DNA from: Nitrospinaceae bacterium
GTDB taxonomy: Bacteria; Nitrospinota; Nitrospinia; Nitrospinales; VA-1
DNA length: 9,064 nt
Reading direction: 5' to 3'
Assembly (NCBI GenBank): GCA_029937635.1
Contig: JAPYPM010000084.1
Span: forward strand, 1-9,064
The notes under the pieces were generated by a model. It had not been told where the DNA came from. It ran no database searches and saw nothing but the letters and a program-made list of their open reading frames with translations. This document shows positions 1-5,666 of the stretch, piece after piece. A program made the position numbers and the translations under genes. Within the stretch, counting starts at the first letter, position 1. The number at the start of each line of letters is the position of its first letter.

Positions 1-416
1 ATATTTGGCACTGGAAATCTGGCCTAGAAGAAACACTAGAAGCTGAAGGGGATCAAGAGTACTCTGGTGATGTAGATATGGATGCACTAATTTTTGGTGG
101 TGTCATGTCTAATCCAGTAACTAAGCTTAACCTGACTTCGGAAAATTCTGTCGAGGAATTAAACGCCGAAGGTTTTGGAACGATCACTCCTCAACCCGCT
201 GAAAACCAAAATGTGGAAGGCTATGGCGAATGGAAAGATGGTGTATGGACCGTAGTTTTCCTTAGGGATATGCCAAAGGTCGGGAAATGGGACGCAGATT
301 TAACTCGCAAAGACCCTGCTATGGTTGCCCTTGCAGTGTGGGACGGAGTCAAAGAAGATCGGAATGGTCGCAAAGTGATAAGCGTCTGGCAACGTTTAAA
401 TATTCTTGATAAATAA
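1..416 (+). CDS. C-terminal part of an ethylbenzene-dehydrogenase-type heme b (gamma) subunit, 5' end outside window
   Basis: The reading frame is open from the left edge (first full codon at position 3), so the gene begins upstream; the ATG at 78 is internal. The visible 137 residues start with IWHWKSG, contain EGYGEWKDGVWTVVFLRDM in the middle and end with ALAVWDGVKEDRNGRKVISVWQRL. The WHWK block, the GxWxxGxWxVxFxR strand and the AxAVWDGxxxxRxGxKxxSxW tail are typical of the ethylbenzene dehydrogenase heme-binding family: gamma subunits of type II DMSO-reductase enzymes (EbdC, DdhC, ClrC, SerC) and NxrC-like proteins. In that family the subunit is periplasmic and carries one heme b, held by a Met and a Lys, passing electrons to or from the iron-sulfur subunit. 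Which enzyme this one serves cannot be told, since the upstream catalytic genes are not in view; a nitrite oxidoreductase gamma subunit is one possibility. The next gene starts 30 bases after the stop, so the two may be cotranscribed. Confidence 0.5.
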   Translation, partial: IWHWKSGLEETLEAEGDQEYSGDVDMDALIFGGVMSNPVTKLNLTSENSVEELNAEGFGTITPQPAENQNVEGYGEWKDGVWTVVFLRDMPKVGKWDADLTRKDPAMVALAVWDGVKEDRNGRKVISVWQRLNILDK

Positions 417-446
417 TCTGAAATTCATTTGGTTAAAGCCCGCCTC

Positions 447-1754
447 ATGATCAGAAGATTTTTGATTGCTCCTTATTTACTTATTTTCTATCTTTGCAAT
501 CCATCCAACCTTTTTGCCCAAAGCGTCCTGACCACCACCGACGTAGGAGAGCTCAACAGACTCATTCAACCTCATCTTCCACATTCACTCCCAAACAAAA
601 ATCCACCTTCCGACACATTCAATGTGCCTATCTCGCTTCATCCAGAGGAAACCCCTGTTATTTTTTCAATCCCAGGGTTTCATTCACTGGGATGTGAAAA
701 ATGTCATAAAGGAGAGTCACTTCATTTGAAAGCCGCAAATAGAATGCGCAAGGTTTTAGAAAAACTCAAAAAAATACGGCCAAAATTACGTGAAATACCG
801 CTGCGTCAGTATGTCATTCAGTCTTGGCCCGACACGTTACTTTCGCCCAACCAGTTCGCCCATACTACCTTTGATACCATTCGTATTTCACCTGCTGCTA
901 TTTTAATTGATGACAAAGCATACGGGGACGCTACCCACTTTCACGAATCTCTACATCTAACCCAAAAATTTCTTGGCCCAGCCAACGAACTAGAAGCCTA
1001 TAGTTTAAACATTACTTCCGACCCCCGTTTTTTACTTTTAAATTTTCCTTACTTTGAGGACACAATTAAAACCTTTTTTATTGAAGATTTTTCTGAAATG
1101 CTTAATAGCTTTTACGCACGTCCTATTCGCGAAGAACTCGTCGTTCCCAAAGAAACTCAATGGTTTTTGGCCCCATTTAATGAAAATCAACTAACACATC
1201 TAAGAAAAGTGATTAATATGATTAACCCTCTATTAAATGAAGTATCACAGTTAAATCAAGATTTTCCAACAGAGTTTGCCTATCTCAGTGAACAAACAGG
1301 CAATCCAGCTCTCCTTTTGGAAATCGTTGCAGCAAAACACCTACCGGTCCTCGATTCAGGGATATCCGAGGAAACTAGACAAAAAGCATTCAGTTTTTTT
1401 GATCTGCAGATGAATAAAAAAGATAATGTACGGCTGGGTTACAAAATTAATCGTAAAAAGGAAGCTTTTTTGTTTCTCCAAAATCAATTGCTGCTTAAAG
1501 ACCCTGTTATCAACCTGCGGATTTACTTCGAGTATCTTAAAAAGAACTTTGTGAAACCAGACGGGACAATCAACTTAAAAAGTACAGAAGGAGAAGATTT
1601 TAACTCTTACATATTGTCAAAAGTGGAAGGTATAGAAAAAATGATTTCCTATAAGGGTATAAGCCAGATTGAACGAGAAGCCGCTAGGAAATGGATCAAA
1701 AAAACCTGCAAAACTCTATTAGGAAATTGTATAGGAGTTGAGAAAAAAAATTAA
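447..1754 (+). CDS. Exported protein with a CxxCH heme-type motif and an HExxH zincin motif
   Basis: This 435-residue protein has no name I recognise. The ATG at 447 is preferred over an in-frame TTG at 429 because it places a clean signal peptide at the very N-terminus: MIRR, a hydrophobic stretch to about residue 17, then NLFAQS as a likely cleavage site near residue 25. Residues 83-87 read CEKCH, a covalent heme c attachment motif, followed by KG as in many cytochromes c. Residues 166-170 read HESLH, an HExxH zinc motif, followed by NELEAY at 180-185, which can supply the third ligand (E181 or E183) as in zincins with an HExxH...ExEAY arrangement. The C-terminal half is helical and charged, and ends with two cysteines seven residues apart that could form a disulfide. 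It would act in the periplasm. No strong Shine-Dalgarno sequence is seen. Its position behind a heme b subunit gene suggests a link to respiratory complex maturation or turnover, but that is inference. Heme attachment and protease activity are both unproven. Confidence 0.85.
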   Translation: MIRRFLIAPYLLIFYLCNPSNLFAQSVLTTTDVGELNRLIQPHLPHSLPNKNPPSDTFNVPISLHPEETPVIFSIPGFHSLGCEKCHKGESLHLKAANRMRKVLEKLKKIRPKLREIPLRQYVIQSWPDTLLSPNQFAHTTFDTIRISPAAILIDDKAYGDATHFHESLHLTQKFLGPANELEAYSLNITSDPRFLLLNFPYFEDTIKTFFIEDFSEMLNSFYARPIREELVVPKETQWFLAPFNENQLTHLRKVINMINPLLNEVSQLNQDFPTEFAYLSEQTGNPALLLEIVAAKHLPVLDSGISEETRQKAFSFFDLQMNKKDNVRLGYKINRKKEAFLFLQNQLLLKDPVINLRIYFEYLKKNFVKPDGTINLKSTEGEDFNSYILSKVEGIEKMISYKGISQIEREAARKWIKKTCKTLLGNCIGVEKKN

Positions 1755-1756
1755 AC

Positions 1757-2290
1757 TCAAAGCCGTTCTGCCGGAGTTACAGGCGAAGGGCCTTTTACAT
1801 GATCCTGCAAAGTCTCATTTTGAACCTTCTGCTGAAGGTTGATCAATCCGTCAATCACCATTTCGGGGCGTGGTGGGCAACCCGGGATATAAAGATCCAC
1901 CGGGATAATGGTATCTATCCCCATCACAGTAGTATAGTTATCATAAAACCCACCAGAGACTGTGCAAACTCCGTAGGCCACTACCCATTTAGGTTCCGTC
2001 ATTTGGTTGTAAACTTTAACTAGGATGGGTGCCTGTTTATGACTGATAGTTCCCACTACCATTAACAAATCTGCCTGACGAGGAGAAAACCTAGGGAATG
2101 CTGCACCAAAACGATCTAGATCATATCTTGGGCCGGCCACTGACATAAACTCCATACCACAGCATGCAGTAATAAACGGATAAATAAAAAAAGAATATTT
2201 CCTCGCCCAGTTAACCGCCTGAGTCATCTGTGTCACAATCACATTATTTCCGAGACTCATCTCTAAGTCGGATTGATATAGTTTACCCAT
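1757..2290 (-). CDS. nuoB: NADH-quinone oxidoreductase subunit B (complex I, N2 cluster subunit)
   Basis: The 177-residue product is the NuoB/PSST subunit of respiratory complex I, which carries the terminal [4Fe-4S] cluster N2 passing electrons to quinone at the cytoplasmic side of the membrane. All four expected cluster cysteines are present: the tandem pair C43-C44 in TACCGMEF, C109 in GVCTVSGG and C138 in IPGCPPRPE. Family blocks DRFG, SPRQADLLMVVG and EPKWV are intact, and length is normal. I start it at the ATG at 2290, because AAAGGGAG lies eight bases upstream; an in-frame TTG at 2314 would add eight residues that do not look like family sequence. The gene stands alone: no nuoA, nuoC or nuoD is beside it, the gene downstream is convergent with only 2 bases between stop codons, and the gene upstream is divergent. 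A solitary nuoB may belong to a dispersed or duplicated complex I set. The family call is near certain; the complex it joins is unknown. Confidence 0.97.
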   Translation of the reverse strand: MGKLYQSDLEMSLGNNVIVTQMTQAVNWARKYSFFIYPFITACCGMEFMSVAGPRYDLDRFGAAFPRFSPRQADLLMVVGTISHKQAPILVKVYNQMTEPKWVVAYGVCTVSGGFYDNYTTVMGIDTIIPVDLYIPGCPPRPEMVIDGLINLQQKVQNETLQDHVKGPSPVTPAERL

Positions 2291-2340
2291 CCTAACAGCT
2301 CCCTTTGATCTCAATTACTATCATCTTATGAGTTTTCTTA

Positions 2341-2368
2341 ATCATAAAATATTTCCTGATAAAAGCAA
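2341..2368 (-). promoter_or_regulatory. Possible nuoB promoter
   Basis: On the minus strand TTGCTT (2363-2368) and TATGAT (2341-2346) are separated by 16 bases, about 50 bases upstream of the nuoB start codon. The -35 half is weak (three of six consensus bases), and the whole divergent region is AT-rich, so this is a tentative pick by eye. Confidence 0.3.
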
Positions 2369-2451
2369 ACAAAATACATCATTCCAGACCTAATTTTATA
2401 TTTTCTAAAATCAGTTTATATAAAAAATCACCTTTTATCTAAGTATCGTTA

Positions 2452-2480
2452 TTGCCCAAGTGGCAGGTGAGATGTATAAT
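2452..2480 (+). promoter_or_regulatory. Sigma70-type promoter of the leucine-rich-repeat gene
   Basis: TTGCCC (2452-2457) and a perfect TATAAT (2475-2480) are separated by exactly 17 bases. Transcription would begin near 2487, giving a leader of about 34 bases with a GAGG ribosome site at 2507-2510 before the ATG at 2521. This is the best-looking promoter in the window and suggests that the gene is expressed as a single unit. Confidence 0.6.
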
Positions 2481-2520
2481 GATCAGATAATAAAAAATAT
2501 AATTCTGAGGAAGTAATACC

Positions 2521-3069
2521 ATGCATTACGAGGGAAATAAGGAGGCTAAAGGTTATACAAAGTCTATTTCTGAAACTGAACAGCTAGTTCAAGCAAACCT
2601 AAGCAAAGATTCAAAAACTTTAGATATAACAGCCGGTTATGTTAAAGAATACGGGGCTAAAGATATTTCAAAATTTGAATTTTTAAGAGATTTGACCTCT
2701 CTTAACATGGGCACCAATCTCATAGGCCACCAGGGAGCCAAGTACTTGGCTCAGTCTAAAGTACTAGTAAACCTTACTTCGTTTAACCTGTTTTATAACC
2801 AAATTGGGAATGAAGGGGTTAAGTATATTGCTGTCTCTGACAATCTCCTAAGCCTACAGAGCCTCAATCTAACCGATAATGATATCACTGACGAAGGGGC
2901 TGTTTACTTGGCTAAGTTCCTGCCACTTTTTACGAACCTTAAAAGGCTAGATATTAGATATAATAAGATCAAGGATCAAGGGAAAGAAGCACTCCGTACA
3001 GCTCAGGAAAAAACAAGTTTAAAGCAGTTACTTTTGGATAAAGTGGAAGGCTTTCAGGTCAAAGCTTAG
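2521..3069 (+). CDS. Small cytoplasmic leucine-rich-repeat protein (ribonuclease-inhibitor type)
   Basis: The 182-residue protein has no signal peptide or membrane segment. From about residue 55 to 160 it is built of four repeats of about 28 residues with the pattern LxxLxLxxNxIxxxGxxxLA: cores at LTSLNMGTNLIGHQGAKYLA, LTSFNLFYNQIGNEGVKYIA, LQSLNLTDNDITDEGAVYLA and LKRLDIRYNKIKDQGKEALR. A weaker repeat (TLDITAGYVKEYGAKDIS) lies at 33-50. This is the ribonuclease-inhibitor-like LRR class, a curved solenoid used for protein-protein binding; no enzymatic domain is attached. A GAGG ribosome site lies ten bases before the ATG. The gene sits alone between a divergent nuoB and a convergent unknown gene, so context gives no partner. 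Such short LRR proteins can be fragments of longer arrays, but this one has its own promoter, start and stop. The target is unknown. Confidence 0.88.
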   Translation: MHYEGNKEAKGYTKSISETEQLVQANLSKDSKTLDITAGYVKEYGAKDISKFEFLRDLTSLNMGTNLIGHQGAKYLAQSKVLVNLTSFNLFYNQIGNEGVKYIAVSDNLLSLQSLNLTDNDITDEGAVYLAKFLPLFTNLKRLDIRYNKIKDQGKEALRTAQEKTSLKQLLLDKVEGFQVKA

Positions 3070-3118
3070 AACATCAACTGCAACAGCATGACATATCGAC
3101 CATGACTGTAAAATGCAT

Positions 3119-3997
3119 TCATATATTGTTTAAATTTAAACTATTAGCATCAAACATCCCTCTAGTATCCTTAAAATCAATTCCTAAGATTTTTAGACAC
3201 TGTTCCAACTGTCTTTGGTTATAAACAATTTTCCATAGCAGGTTTCCTAATTCCTGAATATTCTCCCTTAAATTAGTAAGACCACCGTCGCGAATGATTT
3301 TAAATATATCAATTCCGAGTGCCTCCCAACGATTATTCATCTCACTACATTTCCGGTAAAACTCAATTTCTTTTTCCACAATCGGCAAAATCTTACGCAA
3401 GGAACCAATTTTAATCGAGCTCGGAAAAAGTTTTTCAAAGTTACGTTCAATGAGGCTCACTTTACTCAAATTCAACATATACCCTGTTAGCCTTCCGTTT
3501 AGCTTTTTCATAGAGTTTATTTGTTTAACCACTACATCAATCAACTCGGTACGCATCTCATCAATTAGCAAAAGACTAGGATATTCATTCTCTCGTCGAC
3601 CCTGAATAGATTCTAGGTTACGGTACAACTCTCTTAATATCATATTTATATTTCCCACTGTAACACCATCATCCAAGTTTCTAGTTTCCTTGAGGGAAAC
3701 CGTATCTACTTCCAGCAAACGGTTTGAGTTTTCTATGAAATTAATCTGTGGTATTTCAAGCAGGCGGTTAAAGGTAGTCGTAGAAACGATAATATCAATG
3801 CCATAATTATCTGAGATCCATCGCCGCGTTCGTCTGCATCTCACTAGGTCTCTCAGGAGTTCTATTAACTCTTCAAGGGACTCACTGGTTTCTTCGAGCC
3901 GATCAAGATCTTTCCTATTACCAAGAATTTTCTCTAAAATACGTTTCGGATTGCGCACGCTCGCTCCCAAGAAAAAATCATCCTCTTCAACTCTCAA
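3119..3997 (-). CDS. Unrecognised helical protein; ORF without an ATG start
   Basis: I do not recognise this 292-residue product. It is rich in Glu, Lys, Arg and Leu with long predicted helices, for instance residues 16-60 (ILEKILGNRKDLDRLEETSE and following) and 200-275, suggesting a coiled-coil or helical-bundle cytoplasmic protein. There is no signal peptide or membrane segment. The start is a problem: a TAA stop directly precedes the first possible codon, TTG at 3997, and no ATG occurs in frame until about residue 119. A GTG at 3958 (residue 14) has GGGAG five bases upstream and may be the true start, making 279 residues. The 5' end adjoins, and perhaps overlaps, the repeated tRNA-Leu upstream region, so the gene may have lost its original N-terminus by rearrangement. 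The length of open frame and plausible protein composition argue for genuine coding origin. The gene is divergent from the tRNA and converges with the LRR gene 49 bases away. Confidence 0.65.
   Translation of the reverse strand: MRVEEDDFFLGASVRNPKRILEKILGNRKDLDRLEETSESLEELIELLRDLVRCRRTRRWISDNYGIDIIVSTTTFNRLLEIPQINFIENSNRLLEVDTVSLKETRNLDDGVTVGNINMILRELYRNLESIQGRRENEYPSLLLIDEMRTELIDVVVKQINSMKKLNGRLTGYMLNLSKVSLIERNFEKLFPSSIKIGSLRKILPIVEKEIEFYRKCSEMNNRWEALGIDIFKIIRDGGLTNLRENIQELGNLLWKIVYNQRQLEQCLKILGIDFKDTRGMFDANSLNLNNI
3128..3141. repeat. 14-base perfect palindrome
   Basis: GTTTAAATTTAAAC reads the same on both strands. It overlaps the last codons of the unknown minus-strand gene, close to where two convergent genes end. 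It has no GC stem or T-run typical of a terminator, so any role is unclear. Confidence 0.5.
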
Positions 3998-4007
3998 TTA
4001 ACTTCTA

Positions 4008-4035
4008 TTGGAAATAACTTATATTATGTTAAAAT
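4008..4035 (+). promoter_or_regulatory. Likely tRNA-Leu promoter
   Basis: TTGGAA (4008-4013) and TAAAAT (4030-4035) are separated by 16 bases, matching four and five of six sigma70 consensus bases. Transcription would begin near 4042, about 19 bases before the mature tRNA. A GC-containing stretch (GTCGCG) follows the -10 box, as in stringently controlled stable RNA promoters. The decayed second locus keeps the -35 box (TTGGGA) but has CAGAGT where this -10 box aligns. Confidence 0.5.
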
Positions 4036-4060
4036 TTGTCGCGTTTAATCTTCACAATAT

Positions 4061-4144
4061 GCCGGAGTGGCGGAATTGGCATACGCACAGGACTTAAAAT
4101 CCTGCACTCGTAAGGGTTTGAGGGTTCGAGTCCCTCCTCCGGCA
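4061..4144 (+). tRNA. tRNA-Leu (anticodon UAA)
   Basis: The acceptor stem GCCGGAG (4061-4067) pairs perfectly with CTCCGGC (4137-4143), with discriminator A at 4144. The anticodon stem CAGGA/TCCTG (4088-4092 and 4100-4104) closes the loop CTTAAAA, giving anticodon TAA at 4095-4097, which reads UUA and UUG. The T arm is GAGGG-TTCGAGT-CCCTC (4120-4136), and the long variable arm at 4105-4119 is the class II form expected of leucine tRNA. The D loop contains the conserved GG. CCA is not encoded and must be added after transcription. Confidence 0.98.
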
Positions 4145-4191
4145 TTCTTTTCCCCTAGTAAATACGAGGATTTCCTGCACTACCTCTTTTT

Positions 4192-4211
4192 AGCATTTTT
4201 ACAAAAATGCT
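4192..4211. repeat. AT-rich inverted repeat after tRNA-Leu
   Basis: AGCATTTTT and AAAAATGCT are perfect inverted arms of nine bases around a two-base centre, so about eight pairs with a four-base loop. It lies 47 bases past the tRNA and 41 bases past the stop of the convergent nuclease gene. Neither strand has a T-run directly after the hairpin, so it is at best a weak terminator for either transcript. Confidence 0.4.
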
Positions 4212-4252
4212 TGTAGGACACTTATAGAACCTTTTGTTACTGCACATAGAAT

Positions 4253-5221
4253 TCAATCTATGGAAAAATCCAAGATAATCGGCAAATGATCCGAGCCAAA
4301 ACTGGGACCTAAACTAAACGAACCAACTTCAATGCCATCAGATATAAGACTGTGGTCGATAGGTATACTTAATGGAGGAAACTGGGCTAACCAAGTCGGA
4401 TAAATGCCTAACCCTTTTCTTGTATCTCTTAATCGGGACTTTTGGATAAAATCTTGAAAGTATAGAGACCAAGGTGTAATGTTAAAATCTCCAACAACCA
4501 CCGTCGGTTGGTTGTTTTTTTGAATTTCCTCCACTAATCCATTTAGCTGTTTATTGCGTTCATCAGTTCGAACTTTACCAACAGGTGAAGTTAAATGCAC
4601 TCCAAATAAAGTAAACATCTTTTCCTTAAATTTAAAACTACCTCTTATATAAGAGTCAGATTGATCTGTCATGATTCTTTCAAAAGGTAGATGACTAAAT
4701 ACTCCTATAAATAATTTTTCTTTTGGTATGAATAGTGGTAACAAAAACTTTGGCAGAGGAAAATATCCATAAGTAGTGTTTACTGGAAGCTTTGCAGAAT
4801 AAGGGAACTCCGTTAAAGTTTCTCTAAGTGCATTTCCCCAACTATTACCTAATTCCTGTAAAATAAGTACACTCGGCTGAGTTTTCTTAATAATCAATTT
4901 TGCCTTTTTATAAGATGAATTAGAATGACTCAAATTCATCGAAAGTATTCTTATTTTTGGTCTATCTACCTCGGTAACTGAATTTATGGTTCCAATATAA
5001 GGGCTTATCAACATAAAGTTGACCAAACCACAAACAATTCCCACACTAGTTGATTTCCATTTTTTTGCTTTGGCAAAAAATACGACCAAAATAATTAGTG
5101 CAATAAAATACTGAGGGCGAAAATGACTAGCCAAATCAAAAACCCACCAAAGTTGGCCCATAAAACCAACAATGGTTAGCATAGTCACGAATGCGAGAAT
5201 GAAAGTTAAAGCTTTATACAT
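4253..5221 (-). CDS. Membrane-anchored endonuclease/exonuclease/phosphatase-family protein
   Basis: This 322-residue protein has hydrophobic membrane segments at about residues 5-22, 36-51 and 57-76, followed by a complete endonuclease/exonuclease/phosphatase (EEP) domain from about residue 88. The metal and catalytic residues of the fold are present in order: N96 in SMNLSHSN, E123 in LQELG, H209 in FGVHLTSP, D245 and N247 in GDFNITPWS, D289-H290 in IDH, and D311-H312 in SDHLP. The architecture resembles YafD-like proteins, whose substrates are mostly unknown; EEP enzymes cleave phosphodiester or phosphate bonds in nucleic acids, lipids or inositol phosphates. With its membrane anchor, action on lipids or on extracytoplasmic nucleic acid is possible. 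The ATG at 5221 is the only start that keeps all three segments; no clear ribosome site is seen, only AAGGGAA about 12 bases upstream. The gene stands alone, bracketed by the two tRNA-Leu copies. Confidence 0.92.
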   Translation of the reverse strand: MYKALTFILAFVTMLTIVGFMGQLWWVFDLASHFRPQYFIALIILVVFFAKAKKWKSTSVGIVCGLVNFMLISPYIGTINSVTEVDRPKIRILSMNLSHSNSSYKKAKLIIKKTQPSVLILQELGNSWGNALRETLTEFPYSAKLPVNTTYGYFPLPKFLLPLFIPKEKLFIGVFSHLPFERIMTDQSDSYIRGSFKFKEKMFTLFGVHLTSPVGKVRTDERNKQLNGLVEEIQKNNQPTVVVGDFNITPWSLYFQDFIQKSRLRDTRKGLGIYPTWLAQFPPLSIPIDHSLISDGIEVGSFSLGPSFGSDHLPIILDFSID

Positions 5222-5494
5222 TGGAAGTATCGTTCCCTTGGTAAGAACTTGAACCTAACAAAAAATAACTGCGATATTGAATTTTTCACCCAGAAGATGG
5301 GGAATCGCCCTACGCTAGAACTATGTGAAAGTTTAACAATTTATATCACATTCTGGTCAACGCTAAACTAACTACCAGCCAGTCAACTATTATGAGATGA
5401 GCAAAAAAAATGTTTCGTCTCTAATTCAAAATTAACTGCTATTGGGAAAACTCTTGATTAAAACAGAGTTCGGCCTTTTAAGCCTTTATAATAT
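5222..5494. other. Non-coding stretch upstream of the EEP gene
   Basis: No convincing gene is seen here. It should hold the promoter of the minus-strand EEP gene: TTGACC on the minus strand at 5355-5360 is a good -35 box, but no good -10 box lies 16-18 bases from it. The arms ATGTGA (5323-5328) and TCACAT (5346-5351) form an inverted repeat with a 17-base spacer. From about 5430 rightwards the sequence is the duplicated tRNA-Leu upstream region. Confidence 0.5.
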
Positions 5495-5575
5495 GTCGTA
5501 GACGTAATTGGAATAATTACAAAACTTAAAACACCGCATTCGCAAGGGTTTGAGGATTAGAGTCCCTCCCTAGCA
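5430..5575 (+). repeat. Direct repeat, copy 2: decayed tRNA-Leu locus
   Basis: This is the second copy of the segment at 3996-4144, in the same orientation and 1434 bases to the right. AATTAACT and the TATTGG block carrying the -35 box are kept, the segment around the -10 box has diverged, and AATAT directly before the tRNA part is identical. The equal 65-base spacing shows that the promoter region and tRNA were duplicated together. Confidence 0.8.
5495..5575 (+). pseudogene. tRNA-Leu(UAA) pseudogene
   Basis: This 81-base sequence aligns with the intact tRNA-Leu at 4061-4144 at roughly 62 positions. It keeps the anticodon loop CTTAAAA (5525-5531), the AATTGG of the D loop and almost all of the variable and T arms (AAGGGTTTGAGG, GAGTCCCTCC). 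It cannot fold as a working tRNA. The acceptor ends GTCGTAG and CCTAGC no longer pair well, two bases are missing after the acceptor stem, and the anticodon stem CAAAA/CACCG is broken. In the T arm the closing G53 has become A and the invariant C56 of TTCG has become A (TTAGAGT). It is a relic of duplication rather than a second leucine tRNA. Confidence 0.85.
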
Positions 5576-5666
5576 CTCCTGCTGAAAAAACTACTACTTA
5601 CTTCAAGGAAGAAATTTCAGTTCTTGATTTGTTTTTCAATGAAGTTCGTAAAATTACCTCAATTTT

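Larger units (their letters stand above)
3996..4144 (+). repeat. Direct repeat, copy 1: tRNA-Leu with 65 upstream bases
   Basis: This segment is repeated in the same orientation at 5430-5575. Both copies begin AATTAACT and have exactly 65 bases between that point and the first tRNA base. By eye about 41 of those 65 bases match without a gap, and about three quarters of the tRNA part match. Weaker similarity may extend about 28 bases further upstream, into the first codons of the unknown minus-strand ORF. Confidence 0.8.

Noticed and set aside
494..697. 67-codon plus-strand open frame inside the zincin/CxxCH gene
   Set aside because: It overlaps the signal peptide and heme motif region of a convincing gene in another frame and has no protein-like features.
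1799..2023. 74-codon plus-strand open frame
   Set aside because: It is antisense to nuoB, whose conserved motifs explain the sequence.
4192..4211. Rho-independent terminator for tRNA-Leu or the EEP gene
   Set aside because: The hairpin is AT-rich, and neither strand has a T-run immediately after it; kept only as an inverted repeat.
4145..5429. Integrative mobile element between tRNA-derived attachment sites
   Set aside because: There is no integrase, transposase or excisionase, and the repeat covers the whole tRNA plus upstream sequence rather than only a 3' attachment core.
5495..5575. A second functional leucine tRNA
   Set aside because: Acceptor and anticodon stems do not pair, and G53 and C56 of the T arm are lost, so it is treated as a pseudogene.
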